This document shows positions 39,051 to 47,146 of a DNA stretch of 64,000 nt, piece by piece. The stretch is from Streptomyces massasporeus (GTDB lineage: Bacteria > Actinomycetota > Actinomycetes > Streptomycetales > Streptomycetaceae): assembly GCF_014648995.1 (NCBI RefSeq), contig NZ_BMSE01000010.1:62001-126000 (forward strand), given 5' to 3'. Both the position numbers and the translations under genes were made by a program. The notes beneath the pieces are model-generated. The model ran no database searches and was not told where the DNA came from. It worked only from the letters and a program-made list of their open reading frames with translations. Numbering within the stretch: the stretch's first letter is position 1; the number at the start of each line of letters is the position of its first letter.

Positions 39051-41450
39051 GTGACCGGTGTGGAAAGCGCCGTGGGCCACAGGGCCGGGGCGGGGCCGGT
39101 GCTGCTCGGGGTGCGGCATCACGGACCCGGGTCGGCCCGGGCGGTGCGGGCGGCGCTGGAGGAGGTCCGGCCGCGGGTCGTGCTGATCGAAGGGCCGCCC
39201 GAGGCCGACGCCCTGATCCCGCTCGCCGCCGACGAGGAGATGCGGCCACCGGTCGCCCTGCTCGCCCACGCCGTGGACGAGCCCGGCCGCTCGGCGTTCT
39301 GGCCACTGGCCGGGTTCTCCCCGGAATGGATCGCCCTCCGCTGGGCCCTGGACCACGACGTCCCGGCCCGCTTCATCGACCTGCCGGCCACGCACACGCT
39401 GGCCTGGGGGAGCCAGGAGGACGCGGAGGCACAGGAGAGCGAACGCCCGCTGGACGCCGAGACGGCGACGGTGGACGGAGACACCGGCCCCGGCCCCGCC
39501 GCCCTGCGGATCGATCCGCTCCGCGTGCTCGCCGAGACCGCCGGCTACGACGACCCCGAGCGCTGGTGGGAGGACGTCGTGGAGCACCGAGGTGCGGAGG
39601 AAGGCGACGCGCTCGCGCCGTTCACCGCGCTGGAGGAGGCCATGGGCGCCCTCCGGGAGACGTACGGCAGCGGCGGTCACGACCGGGACCTGGTGCGGGA
39701 GGCGTACATGCGGCTCCAGGTGCGGGCCGCGCAGCGGGAGTTCGACGACGCGGTGGTCGTCGTCTGCGGGGCCTGGCACGTGCCCGCACTGCGGCGGAAG
39801 TCCACCGTCGCCGCCGACAAGGCGCTGCTCAAGGGGCTGCCCAAGGTCAAGACGGACCTGACCTGGGTGCCGTGGACGCACCGGCGGCTGTCCCGGAGCA
39901 GCGGGTACGGGGCCGGCATCGACTCGCCCGGCTGGTACGGGCACCTGTTCAGCGCCCCCGATCGGCCGGTGGAGCGGTGGCTGACCAAGGTGGCGGGGCT
40001 GCTGCGCGCCGAGGACCGGATCGTCTCCTCCGCCCATGTCATCGAGGCGGTACGGCTGGCCGAGACCCTCGCCGCGATGCGCGGCCGTCCGCTGCCCGGC
40101 CTGAGCGAGACGACCGACGCGGTGCGGGCCGTGATGTGCGAGGGCTCGGACGTGCCGCTGGAACTGGTGCGGGACCGGCTGGTCGTGGGGGACGTGCTGG
40201 GGGAGGTGCCGCCGTCGGCGCCGGCGGTGCCGTTGCAGCGGGACCTCACCCGGCTGCAACGCCGGCTTCGGCTGAAGCCGGAGGCGCTGGAGAGGGAGCT
40301 GGAGCTCGACCTGCGCAAGGAGAACGACGCCGCCCGCAGCAGACTGCTGCACCGGCTGCGGCTGCTCGGCATCGCATGGGGCGAACCGGCCGCCTCGCGG
40401 GGCAGCACGGGCACGTTCCGCGAGACGTGGCGGCTGCGCTGGGAGCCCGAGCTGTCCGTCCGGATCGCCGAGGCAGGAGTGTGGGGCACGACCGTCCTGT
40501 CCGCCGCGACAGCCAAGGCCGAGACGGACGCCGTCACCGCGCAGGGCCTCGCCGACGTCACCGCGCTCGCCGAGCACTGCCTCCTGGCCGAACTGCCCGG
40601 CGCGCTGCCGACGGTGATACGGATCCTCACCGACCGGGCGGCCCTCGACACGGACGTCGGCCATCTCGCCCAGGCACTCCCGGCCCTGGTCCGCTCCCTG
40701 CGCTACGGCGACGTGCGCGGCACGGACACCGGTGCCCTGGCAGAGGTCGCCGCGGGACTGGCCGAGCGGGTCTTCGTCGGGCTGCCCCCGGCCTGCGCCG
40801 CGCTCGACGCGGACGCCGCCGAGGAGATGCGACGCCATGTGGAGGCGGTGCACCAGGCCGTGGGCCTCCTGGGCGACGCGCCCGCGGCGGGACACGGCCG
40901 GCTGAGAGGCCGCTGGCAGTCGGTGCTGCGGGTGCTGTCCGGGCGGGACACCGTGCCCGGGGTCATCCGGGGGCGGGCCGTGCGGCTCCTGCTCGACGAC
41001 GGGGAGCTGACCCACGACGAGGCGGCCCTGCTGATGGGACTCGTCCTGTCACCGGGCACACCGCCGGCGGACGCGGCCGCGTGGATCGAGGGCTTCGTCG
41101 GAGGGGGCTCCGGCGGCGGGCTGCTCCTGGTGCACGACGAGCGGCTGCTCGGGTTGGTCGACGCGTGGCTGACCGGAGTTCCCGCCGAGGCCTTCACGGA
41201 CGTACTGCCCCTGCTGCGGCGGACGTTCTCGGCGTACGAGCCCGGGGTGCGCCGGACCCTCGGTGAACTGGTCCGGCGCGGGCCGGTGGCCGGGGGTGGC
41301 GCGACCGCCGCCGGCGCGGGGACACCGGGCTTCGCGGCCGACCTCGACCTGGAGCGCGCGGACGCCGTGCTGCCGGTCGTACGGCTGCTGCTCGGACTGG
41401 ACGAGGTGGACGAGAACACGAACAACGACCTGGCGGGGGTGACGGGATGA
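39051..41450 (+). CDS. DUF5682 protein, possible TIKI/TraB-like domain
   Basis: 799 residues. The N-terminal domain has GVRH (residues 20-23), a strand ending in VVLIEGP (Glu47) and a second GxxH, GAWH at 240-243. Two GxxH motifs plus a Glu are the hallmark of the TIKI/TraB/ChaN/EreA superfamily, proposed metal-dependent hydrolases; this link is my inference. The C-terminal two thirds is Leu/Ala/Arg-rich helix, perhaps a scaffold for the MoxR and VWA partners. GTG 39051 follows GGGGGA; 109 bp separate it from moxR. Its stop overlaps a 48-residue ORF as ATGA. Confidence 0.88.
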   Translation: MTGVESAVGHRAGAGPVLLGVRHHGPGSARAVRAALEEVRPRVVLIEGPPEADALIPLAADEEMRPPVALLAHAVDEPGRSAFWPLAGFSPEWIALRWALDHDVPARFIDLPATHTLAWGSQEDAEAQESERPLDAETATVDGDTGPGPAALRIDPLRVLAETAGYDDPERWWEDVVEHRGAEEGDALAPFTALEEAMGALRETYGSGGHDRDLVREAYMRLQVRAAQREFDDAVVVVCGAWHVPALRRKSTVAADKALLKGLPKVKTDLTWVPWTHRRLSRSSGYGAGIDSPGWYGHLFSAPDRPVERWLTKVAGLLRAEDRIVSSAHVIEAVRLAETLAAMRGRPLPGLSETTDAVRAVMCEGSDVPLELVRDRLVVGDVLGEVPPSAPAVPLQRDLTRLQRRLRLKPEALERELELDLRKENDAARSRLLHRLRLLGIAWGEPAASRGSTGTFRETWRLRWEPELSVRIAEAGVWGTTVLSAATAKAETDAVTAQGLADVTALAEHCLLAELPGALPTVIRILTDRAALDTDVGHLAQALPALVRSLRYGDVRGTDTGALAEVAAGLAERVFVGLPPACAALDADAAEEMRRHVEAVHQAVGLLGDAPAAGHGRLRGRWQSVLRVLSGRDTVPGVIRGRAVRLLLDDGELTHDEAALLMGLVLSPGTPPADAAAWIEGFVGGGSGGGLLLVHDERLLGLVDAWLTGVPAEAFTDVLPLLRRTFSAYEPGVRRTLGELVRRGPVAGGGATAAGAGTPGFAADLDLERADAVLPVVRLLLGLDEVDENTNNDLAGVTG

Positions 41451-41593
41451 CGACCGTGGCACTGAGGGAGCGGACGACGCCGCCGGCGGCGGGGGACACC
41501 GCGACGGGCGGACTCCGGGTGGAAGTACGGCCCGCGACGACCGTGCCGGTGATCCCGCTGTGGGAACGGCCTCGCGAGGGAGGACGGGGATGA
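41447..41593 (+). CDS. Small ORF (48 aa) coupled to DUF5682 and VWA genes
   Basis: Starts in the ATGA that ends DUF5682 and stops in the ATGA that starts the VWA gene, so it is locked between them in perfect double overlap. It reads MTTVALRERTTPPAAGD, then a basic/Thr segment, and VPVIPLWERPREGGRG at the end. It is likely disordered, with a short aromatic/proline motif (PLWERP) that could dock on a partner. If it were not translated, the 140 bp between two tightly packed genes would be hard to explain. Family unknown. Confidence 0.7.
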   Translation: MTTVALRERTTPPAAGDTATGGLRVEVRPATTVPVIPLWERPREGGRG

Positions 41594-42756
41594 CGGCCGA
41601 GGCGACGGACCCGGCGCAGGAGCGGCTGCGGCGCTGGCGGCTCGTGCTCGGAGGGGATTCCGCGGACGGCACCGGCTGCGCGCTGTCGGGACGGGACGCG
41701 GCGATGGACGGGGCGCTCACCGCGCTCTACGGCAGAAAGGACGGCAGGTCACAGGGGGGCCGGGACCGTTCGGCGGGGCTCGGGGCGTCGGCGCCGTCGG
41801 TGGCGCGCTGGCTCGGGGACATCCGCACGTACTTCCCGTCCTCCGTCGTGCAGGTCATGCAGCGCGACGCCATCGACCGGCTCGGTCTCGCCACGCTGCT
41901 GCTGGAGCCGGAGATGCTGGAAGCCGTCGAGGCCGACGTGCATCTCGTCGGCACGCTGCTGTCGCTCAACAAGGCGATGCCGGAGACGACGAAGGAGACG
42001 GCCCGGGCCGTCGTGCGCAAGGTCGTCGAGGACCTGGAGAACCGGCTGGCGACCCGCACCCGGGCCACCCTCACCGGCGCGCTCGACCGCAGCGCCCGGA
42101 TCAACCGGCCCCGCCACCACGACATCGACTGGAACCGCACCATCGCGGCCAACCTCAAGCACTACCTGCCCGAGTACCGAACGATCGTGCCGGAGCGGCT
42201 CATCGGGTACGGGCGGGCGAACCGGTCCACCAAGAAGGAGGTCATCCTCTGTATCGACCAGTCGGGATCCATGGCGGCATCGGTGGTGTACGCCTCGGTG
42301 TTCGGGGCGGTGCTCGCCTCGATGCGGACGATCTCCACGCGACTCGTCGTCTTCGACACGGCGGTCGTGGACCTCACGGACCAGCTGGACGACCCGGTCG
42401 ACGTGCTGTTCGGCACGCAGCTCGGCGGTGGCACGGACATCAACCGGGCGCTCGCCTACTGCCAGTCGCAGATCACCCGGCCCGCGGACACGGTGGTCGT
42501 GCTGATCAGCGACCTCTACGAAGGCGGCATCCGCAACGAGATGCTCAAGCGGGTCTCCGCGATGAAGGCGGCCGGCGTGCAGTTCGTGACGCTGCTGGCC
42601 CTCTCGGACGAGGGGGCACCGGCGTACGACCGGGAGCACGCGGCGGCACTCGCGGCGCTGGGGGCACCGGCGTTCGCCTGCACGCCCGATCTGTTCCCGG
42701 AGGTGATGGCGGCCGCGATCGAGAAGCGGCCGTTGCCGATACCCGACGCGGCGTGA
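41590..42756 (+). CDS. VWA-domain protein, MoxR partner
   Basis: 388 residues. The C-terminal von Willebrand A domain has a complete MIDAS: DQSGS (Asp223, Ser225, Ser227), Thr in GGGTDI and Asp in LISDLYEGG, so it should bind Mg2+ and a ligand. The N-terminal 200 residues are helical. Partner VWA proteins are typically recognised or loaded by MoxR ATPases. ATG 41590 has GAGGGAGGA upstream and overlaps the small ORF's stop. Last gene of the operon. Confidence 0.92.
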   Translation: MTAEATDPAQERLRRWRLVLGGDSADGTGCALSGRDAAMDGALTALYGRKDGRSQGGRDRSAGLGASAPSVARWLGDIRTYFPSSVVQVMQRDAIDRLGLATLLLEPEMLEAVEADVHLVGTLLSLNKAMPETTKETARAVVRKVVEDLENRLATRTRATLTGALDRSARINRPRHHDIDWNRTIAANLKHYLPEYRTIVPERLIGYGRANRSTKKEVILCIDQSGSMAASVVYASVFGAVLASMRTISTRLVVFDTAVVDLTDQLDDPVDVLFGTQLGGGTDINRALAYCQSQITRPADTVVVLISDLYEGGIRNEMLKRVSAMKAAGVQFVTLLALSDEGAPAYDREHAAALAALGAPAFACTPDLFPEVMAAAIEKRPLPIPDAA

Positions 42757-42958
42757 AGGGCCCGTCGGGAGGGGGCAGATGACGCCGTGCCGACGTGCCG
42801 TCGTCCGACTTGGAGCAGCAAAACGGACATGACGGGCCATCGGTAAGCAAGGGCTTGCGCAACCTCCGCACTCCCGTGCGAGGATCGGCGCCTGCTCGGC
42901 CGTGCGTGCTGCCGACCGGGCAGTACCGCTTCCGTCGCACGGGAGGAAGCTCCCTCTC

Positions 42959-44383
42959 TTGACCTGGTCAGCAGCCCTGCCCGATGCCGTGTTGCGCGCG
43001 CTGCGCACAGCGGCCGGGCGGCGTGCGCTCCAAGTGGCGCTGCTGGTGGGTGGGGTGCTGGCCATCGGGCTGCTGTGCGGGGAGCGGGCCTATGCGGAGA
43101 GCGGCGTAGAAGCGCTGCCGGAGGGGCGGGGCGGGCAGGTCGTCAGCGGCGTTCACGTCCCGGAGGGTGCGCGGGACCGGCTCGGGCGCTCTGCCGGTGA
43201 CACGGAGGAGGCTGCGAGCGAGGGGGTGGCAGACAGCCGGGTGAAACCGCCGTCGCTGTCGACACCGCCGTCGTCGTCGCTGCCATCGTCCTCGCAGCCG
43301 CAGCCGCAGCCGCAGCCGCAGCCGCAGCCGCAGCCGCAGCCGCAGCCGCAGCCGCAGCCGCAGCCGCAGCCGCAGTCGCAGTCGCAGTCGCAGTCGCACT
43401 CGTCCGAGCGGGCGTCGCAAGCGGGGCGGTCGGAGCCGCCGAGGGAGCCGTCGCACTCGGGCCTGCCCAAGCCTTCGTCGCACCCTGTGCTGCCCGACCT
43501 CCCGGCTCTGCGGAACCGCTCGACTCTGCCCGACCTCCCCGTGCTGCCCGACGCCCCGGCTGTGCCGAACCCTCCGGCTCTGCCGAACCCTCCGGCTGTG
43601 CCGAACTCTCCGGCTGTGCCGAACTCTCCGGCTGTGCCGAGCCCTCCGGCTGTGCCGAGCCCTCCGGCTGTGCCGAGCCCTCCGGCTGTGCCGAACCTCC
43701 CGGTTCCAGCCGCCTTGCCGACACCGCCCTCTGTGCCGGGGCTCCCAGGCCCACCCGCCCTGCCCTCCCTGCCCGCCTCGCCAAGGCTGCCCGGCTCACC
43801 CGCCCTGCCCACCGTGCCAGGACTGCCCGGTTCAGTCAGCCTGCCCGGTCTTCCGGCCCTGCCCGCGCTCCCGGGCAGTGACACCGCGCTCCCAGGCTCG
43901 CCTCCCCTCCCCGCTCTCCCCCTCCCCGCCCCGGTCACGGCCGGCCCGCAGCCGGGTGGGGCGACGACGCCGGTGGTGGACGGGACCGGATGGTCGCGGC
44001 AGGCCGGGACACCGGGCGCCGCCGCCCACGGCAACGAGCCTCACGCGGCACCCGCAGGCGGCCCGATGGCTCCCGGCATTCACACGCACCACAGACGCGC
44101 ACATAACACCGGCTACATCAGCCACTCCGGGCCGTCCACCCACCCCGGAAAGCCCACCCACGTCGTCGGACTCACTCCGGCCCACCACCCGTCCAGTGGT
44201 CGTCCCGACGGTGCGCTCGGCAACCGGTCCCTGGCCGACAGCGGCTCGTCGCGGCACGGCGACGTCCACGCCGTCACCCCGTGCCTCCGGGCGCCGCTGA
44301 CACTCGTACCCGGGCTCGTGGCCCGTACCGACGCGGCCGATGCCCGGGGCAGCCACCAGGACATCCCCCTCTTCCCCGGCTAG
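42959..44383 (+). CDS. Secreted proline-rich repeat protein
   Basis: About 474 residues from TTG 42959 (GGGAGGA about 12 nt upstream; GTG 42902 is an alternative). A hydrophobic segment (LQVALLVGGVLAIGLLC) ending ERAYA looks like a signal sequence. The rest is low complexity: a Gln-Pro array of about fourteen dipeptides, Ser-Gln repeats, then many PPAVPN/PPAVPS six-residue repeats and a His/Gly/Pro tail. There is no LPXTG or membrane tail. Probably an extended, wall-spanning or secreted protein. The 6- and 18-bp repeats make its length prone to change between strains without loss of frame. Confidence 0.78.
   Translation: MTWSAALPDAVLRALRTAAGRRALQVALLVGGVLAIGLLCGERAYAESGVEALPEGRGGQVVSGVHVPEGARDRLGRSAGDTEEAASEGVADSRVKPPSLSTPPSSSLPSSSQPQPQPQPQPQPQPQPQPQPQPQPQPQSQSQSQSHSSERASQAGRSEPPREPSHSGLPKPSSHPVLPDLPALRNRSTLPDLPVLPDAPAVPNPPALPNPPAVPNSPAVPNSPAVPSPPAVPSPPAVPSPPAVPNLPVPAALPTPPSVPGLPGPPALPSLPASPRLPGSPALPTVPGLPGSVSLPGLPALPALPGSDTALPGSPPLPALPLPAPVTAGPQPGGATTPVVDGTGWSRQAGTPGAAAHGNEPHAAPAGGPMAPGIHTHHRRAHNTGYISHSGPSTHPGKPTHVVGLTPAHHPSSGRPDGALGNRSLADSGSSRHGDVHAVTPCLRAPLTLVPGLVARTDAADARGSHQDIPLFPG
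43295..43397. repeat. Hexanucleotide repeat (cagccg)n then (cagtcg)n
   Basis: About thirteen to fourteen tandem cagccg units followed by about four cagtcg units, encoding (Gln-Pro)n and (Gln-Ser)n. Further downstream (about 43560-43700) an 18-bp unit encoding P-x-A-V-P-N/S repeats six to seven times. Confidence 0.92.
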
Positions 44384-44613
44384 TACGGGCAGACCGCCGA
44401 GGCTTCCCCGCCGTCGGCCCGCCCTCTGCGGCGGAGAGATCCCCCAGCTCTTCACGAGAAGTCACGCCCGGACGGCCGAAAGCCGTCGGTGGTCCGAGGC
44501 CGAAACCTCGTGGAGGGGTCGATGGGTCCCCATTGGGGTGGGGACCACCCGACCCGAGCCCCGGAGAGCCGGGCCCTGAACAGGGCATTCGCGCTCCTCC
44601 GGGGGTGTCCGGC

Positions 44614-44649
44614 GGGCCTCACCGGGTCAACCCCAGCCCGGTGAGGCCC
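44614..44649 (+). terminator. Intrinsic terminator
   Basis: Perfect 13-bp stem, 44614-44626 with 44637-44649, 10-nt loop. It probably ends the repeat-protein transcript and insulates sucCD. Confidence 0.85.
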
Positions 44650-44733
44650 CTCACCCGCACCTCACACCCGGCACGCCGTGCCAGAGAGCGCGGCATCATG
44701 TGACAGGTATCACCGCTCAGGTGTGACCCTCGA

Positions 44734-44762
44734 TTTAGAGGCCTCCCGGAAGCAGCGATAAC
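44734..44762 (+). promoter_or_regulatory. Candidate sucCD promoter
   Basis: TTTAGA (44734-44739) and GATAAC (44757-44762) separated by 17 bp. The -35 is poor; the -10 is acceptable. Weak call. Confidence 0.3.
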
Positions 44763-44895
44763 CTGCGAGACGGACATGCCGCGCGCTCGGACACCGTGTG
44801 CGCCTCCCTTGTGACAGACAGCGGACGTCACGTTGCCCTCGCGGCACGCCCACGCAGACAACGAACCGCGAGATCACTGATAGGGACGGAAGCGC

Positions 44896-46074
44896 GTGGA
44901 CCTGTTCGAGTACCAGGCGAGGGACCTCTTCGCCAAGCACGATGTACCGGTGCTGGCCGGTGAAGTCATCGACACGCCTGAGGCGGCCCGCGCAGCCACC
45001 GAGCGCCTCGGTGGCAAGTCCGTCGTCAAGGCCCAGGTGAAGGTCGGTGGCCGCGGCAAGGCCGGCGGCGTGAAGCTGGCGGCGACCGCCGACGAGGCGG
45101 TCGAGCACGCCACCAACATTCTCGGCATGGACATCAAGGGCCACACGGTCCACAAGGTGATGATCGCCGAGACGGCCCCGGAGATCGTGGAGGAGTACTA
45201 CGTCTCCTTCCTCCTGGACCGTGCCAACCGCACCTTCCTCTCCATCGCGTCCGTCGAGGGCGGCATGGAGATCGAGGAGGTGGCGGAGACCCGCCCCGAG
45301 GCCGTCGCCAAGACGCCGATCGACGCCAACGTGGGCGTGACCCCCGAGGTCGCCCGCCAGATCGTCGAGGCCGCGAACTTCCCGGCCGAGGTCGCCGACA
45401 AGGTCGAGAACGTCCTGGTCACCCTGTGGAAGACCTTCATCGAAGAGGACGCGCTCCTCGTCGAGGTCAACCCGCTGGCCAAGGTCGCCTCGGGTGAGGT
45501 CATCGCCCTGGACGGCAAGGTCTCCCTGGACGAGAACGCCGAGTTCCGTCAGCCGGAGCACGAGGCCCTCCAGGACAAGGACGCGGCCAACCCGCTCGAG
45601 GCCGCCGCCAAGGAGAAGAACCTCAACTACGTCAAGCTCGACGGTGAGGTCGGCATCATCGGCAACGGCGCGGGTCTCGTCATGAGCACCCTGGACGTCG
45701 TCGCGTACGCCGGTGAGGCGCACGGCGGCGTGAAGCCGGCCAACTTCCTCGACATCGGTGGCGGCGCCTCCGCCGCCGTCATGGCGAACGGCCTGGAGAT
45801 CATCCTCGGCGACCCGGACGTCAAGTCCGTCTTCGTCAACGTCTTCGGTGGCATCACCGCCTGTGACGAGGTCGCCAACGGCATCGTCCAGGCGCTGCAG
45901 CTGCTCAAGGACAAGGGCGAGGAAGTCACCAAGCCCCTGGTCGTCCGTCTGGACGGCAACAACGCGGAGCTCGGGCGCAAGATCCTCTCCGACGCCAACC
46001 ACCCGCTGGTGCAGCGCGTGGACACCATGGACGGAGCGGCCGACAAGGCCGCCGAGCTCGCGGCTGCGAAGTAA
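44896..46074 (+). CDS. sucC: Succinyl-CoA synthetase beta subunit
   Basis: 392 residues. The N-terminal ATP-grasp domain (DLFEYQARDLFAKHDVPV, VKAQVKVGGRGKAGGVKLA) and the C-terminal CoA-ligase half (GFxNxGGASA type: LDIGGGASAAV, NVFGGITACDEVA) are present. With SucD it converts succinyl-CoA, ADP/GDP and phosphate to succinate, CoA and ATP/GDP in the TCA cycle. GTG 44896 has GGGACGGAAG upstream. sucD follows 21 bp later in the same operon. Confidence 0.98.
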   Translation: MDLFEYQARDLFAKHDVPVLAGEVIDTPEAARAATERLGGKSVVKAQVKVGGRGKAGGVKLAATADEAVEHATNILGMDIKGHTVHKVMIAETAPEIVEEYYVSFLLDRANRTFLSIASVEGGMEIEEVAETRPEAVAKTPIDANVGVTPEVARQIVEAANFPAEVADKVENVLVTLWKTFIEEDALLVEVNPLAKVASGEVIALDGKVSLDENAEFRQPEHEALQDKDAANPLEAAAKEKNLNYVKLDGEVGIIGNGAGLVMSTLDVVAYAGEAHGGVKPANFLDIGGGASAAVMANGLEIILGDPDVKSVFVNVFGGITACDEVANGIVQALQLLKDKGEEVTKPLVVRLDGNNAELGRKILSDANHPLVQRVDTMDGAADKAAELAAAK

Positions 46075-46095
46075 GGGACGAGGGACTAAACAGCC

Positions 46096-46980
46096 ATGGC
46101 TATCTTCCTCAACAAGGACAGCAAGGTCATCGTCCAGGGCATGACCGGTGCCACGGGCATGAAGCACACCAAGCTCATGCTGGCCGACGGCACGAACATC
46201 GTCGGTGGCGTGAACCCCCGCAAGGCGGGCACGTCCGTCGACATCGACGGCAACGACATCCCGGTCTTCGGCACGGTCGCCGAGGCGATCGAGAAGACGG
46301 GCGCCAACGTGTCCGTCCTCTTCGTCCCGCCGGCCTTCGCCAAGGCCGCCGTCGTCGAGGCCATCGACGCCGAGATCCCGCTCGCGGTCGTCATCACCGA
46401 GGGCATCGCCGTCCACGACTCGGCCGCGTTCTACGCGTACGCCGTGTCCCAGGGCAACAAGACCCGGATCATCGGCCCGAACTGCCCCGGCCTCATCACG
46501 CCGGGCCAGTCCAACGCCGGCATCATCCCGGGCGACATCACCAAGCCGGGCCGCATCGGCCTGGTCTCGAAGTCCGGCACGCTGACGTACCAGATGATGT
46601 ACGAGCTGCGTGACATCGGCTTCTCCTCCGCCGTCGGCATCGGTGGCGACCCGGTCATCGGCACGACCCACATCGACGCGCTCGCCGCGTTCGAGGCCGA
46701 CCCCGACACCGACCTGATCGTGATGATCGGTGAGATCGGCGGCGACGCCGAGGAGCGGGCCGCGGCCTTCATCAAGGAGAACGTGAAGAAGCCGGTCGTC
46801 GGCTACGTCGCGGGCTTCACCGCGCCCGAGGGCAAGACCATGGGCCACGCCGGCGCCATCGTCTCCGGCTCCTCCGGCACGGCCGCCGCGAAGAAGGAGG
46901 CCCTCGAGGCCGCCGGCGTCAAGGTCGGCAAGACCCCGACCGAGACGGCCAAGCTGGCGCGCGAGATCCTCGCCGGCTGA
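46096..46980 (+). CDS. sucD: Succinyl-CoA synthetase alpha subunit
   Basis: 294 residues. CoA-binding Rossmann domain (KVIVQGMTGATGMKHTKLM) and the phosphohistidine site in MGHAGAIVSG. NCPGLITPGQ and GTLTYQMMYEL are typical of the subunit. It carries the phosphoenzyme intermediate and the CoA site; the partner is SucC just upstream. The stop is followed at once by five 18-bp repeats and a strong terminator. Confidence 0.98.
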   Translation: MAIFLNKDSKVIVQGMTGATGMKHTKLMLADGTNIVGGVNPRKAGTSVDIDGNDIPVFGTVAEAIEKTGANVSVLFVPPAFAKAAVVEAIDAEIPLAVVITEGIAVHDSAAFYAYAVSQGNKTRIIGPNCPGLITPGQSNAGIIPGDITKPGRIGLVSKSGTLTYQMMYELRDIGFSSAVGIGGDPVIGTTHIDALAAFEADPDTDLIVMIGEIGGDAEERAAAFIKENVKKPVVGYVAGFTAPEGKTMGHAGAIVSGSSGTAAAKKEALEAAGVKVGKTPTETAKLAREILAG

Positions 46981-47070
46981 ATCACGCCGTAGGGCTGCAT
47001 CACACCCGACGGCTGCATCACGCCTGACGGCAGCATCACATCCGACGCCTGGATGACGCCGGACGGCTGA
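46981..47070. repeat. Five imperfect 18-bp tandem repeats behind sucD
   Basis: Units begin at 46981, 46999, 47017, 47035 and 47053 with the pattern atcacNccNgacggctgc. They start on the base after the sucD stop and end 15 bp before the terminator stem, so they lie in the 3' untranslated region. Confidence 0.88.
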
Positions 47071-47085
47071 GCCGCGGAGCTCATC

Positions 47086-47121
47086 GGTGGGCCCGCCCCC
47101 TGCACAGGGGGCGGGCCCACC
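47086..47121. terminator. Bidirectional intrinsic terminator
   Basis: Perfect 15-bp stem, 47086-47100 with 47107-47121, 6-nt loop, between convergent sucD and the XRE/sigma-like gene. Confidence 0.92.
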
Positions 47122-47146
47122 GCCGTATCCGCGCTTCCGCAGCCGG

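Larger units (their letters stand above)
44384..44895. other. Intergenic region before sucC
   Basis: 512 bp without a convincing gene. It contains a hairpin GGTCCCCA/TGGGGACC at 44525-44546, a strong terminator at 44614-44649 and a candidate sucC promoter at 44734-44762. The length leaves room for an untranslated leader of about 125 nt before sucC. No known riboswitch recognised. Confidence 0.55.

Noticed and set aside
44525..44546. Small RNA or riboswitch before sucC based on the GGTCCCCA/TGGGGACC hairpin
   Set aside because: Only one short hairpin, no promoter or known aptamer sequence; kept only as a note in the intergenic entry.
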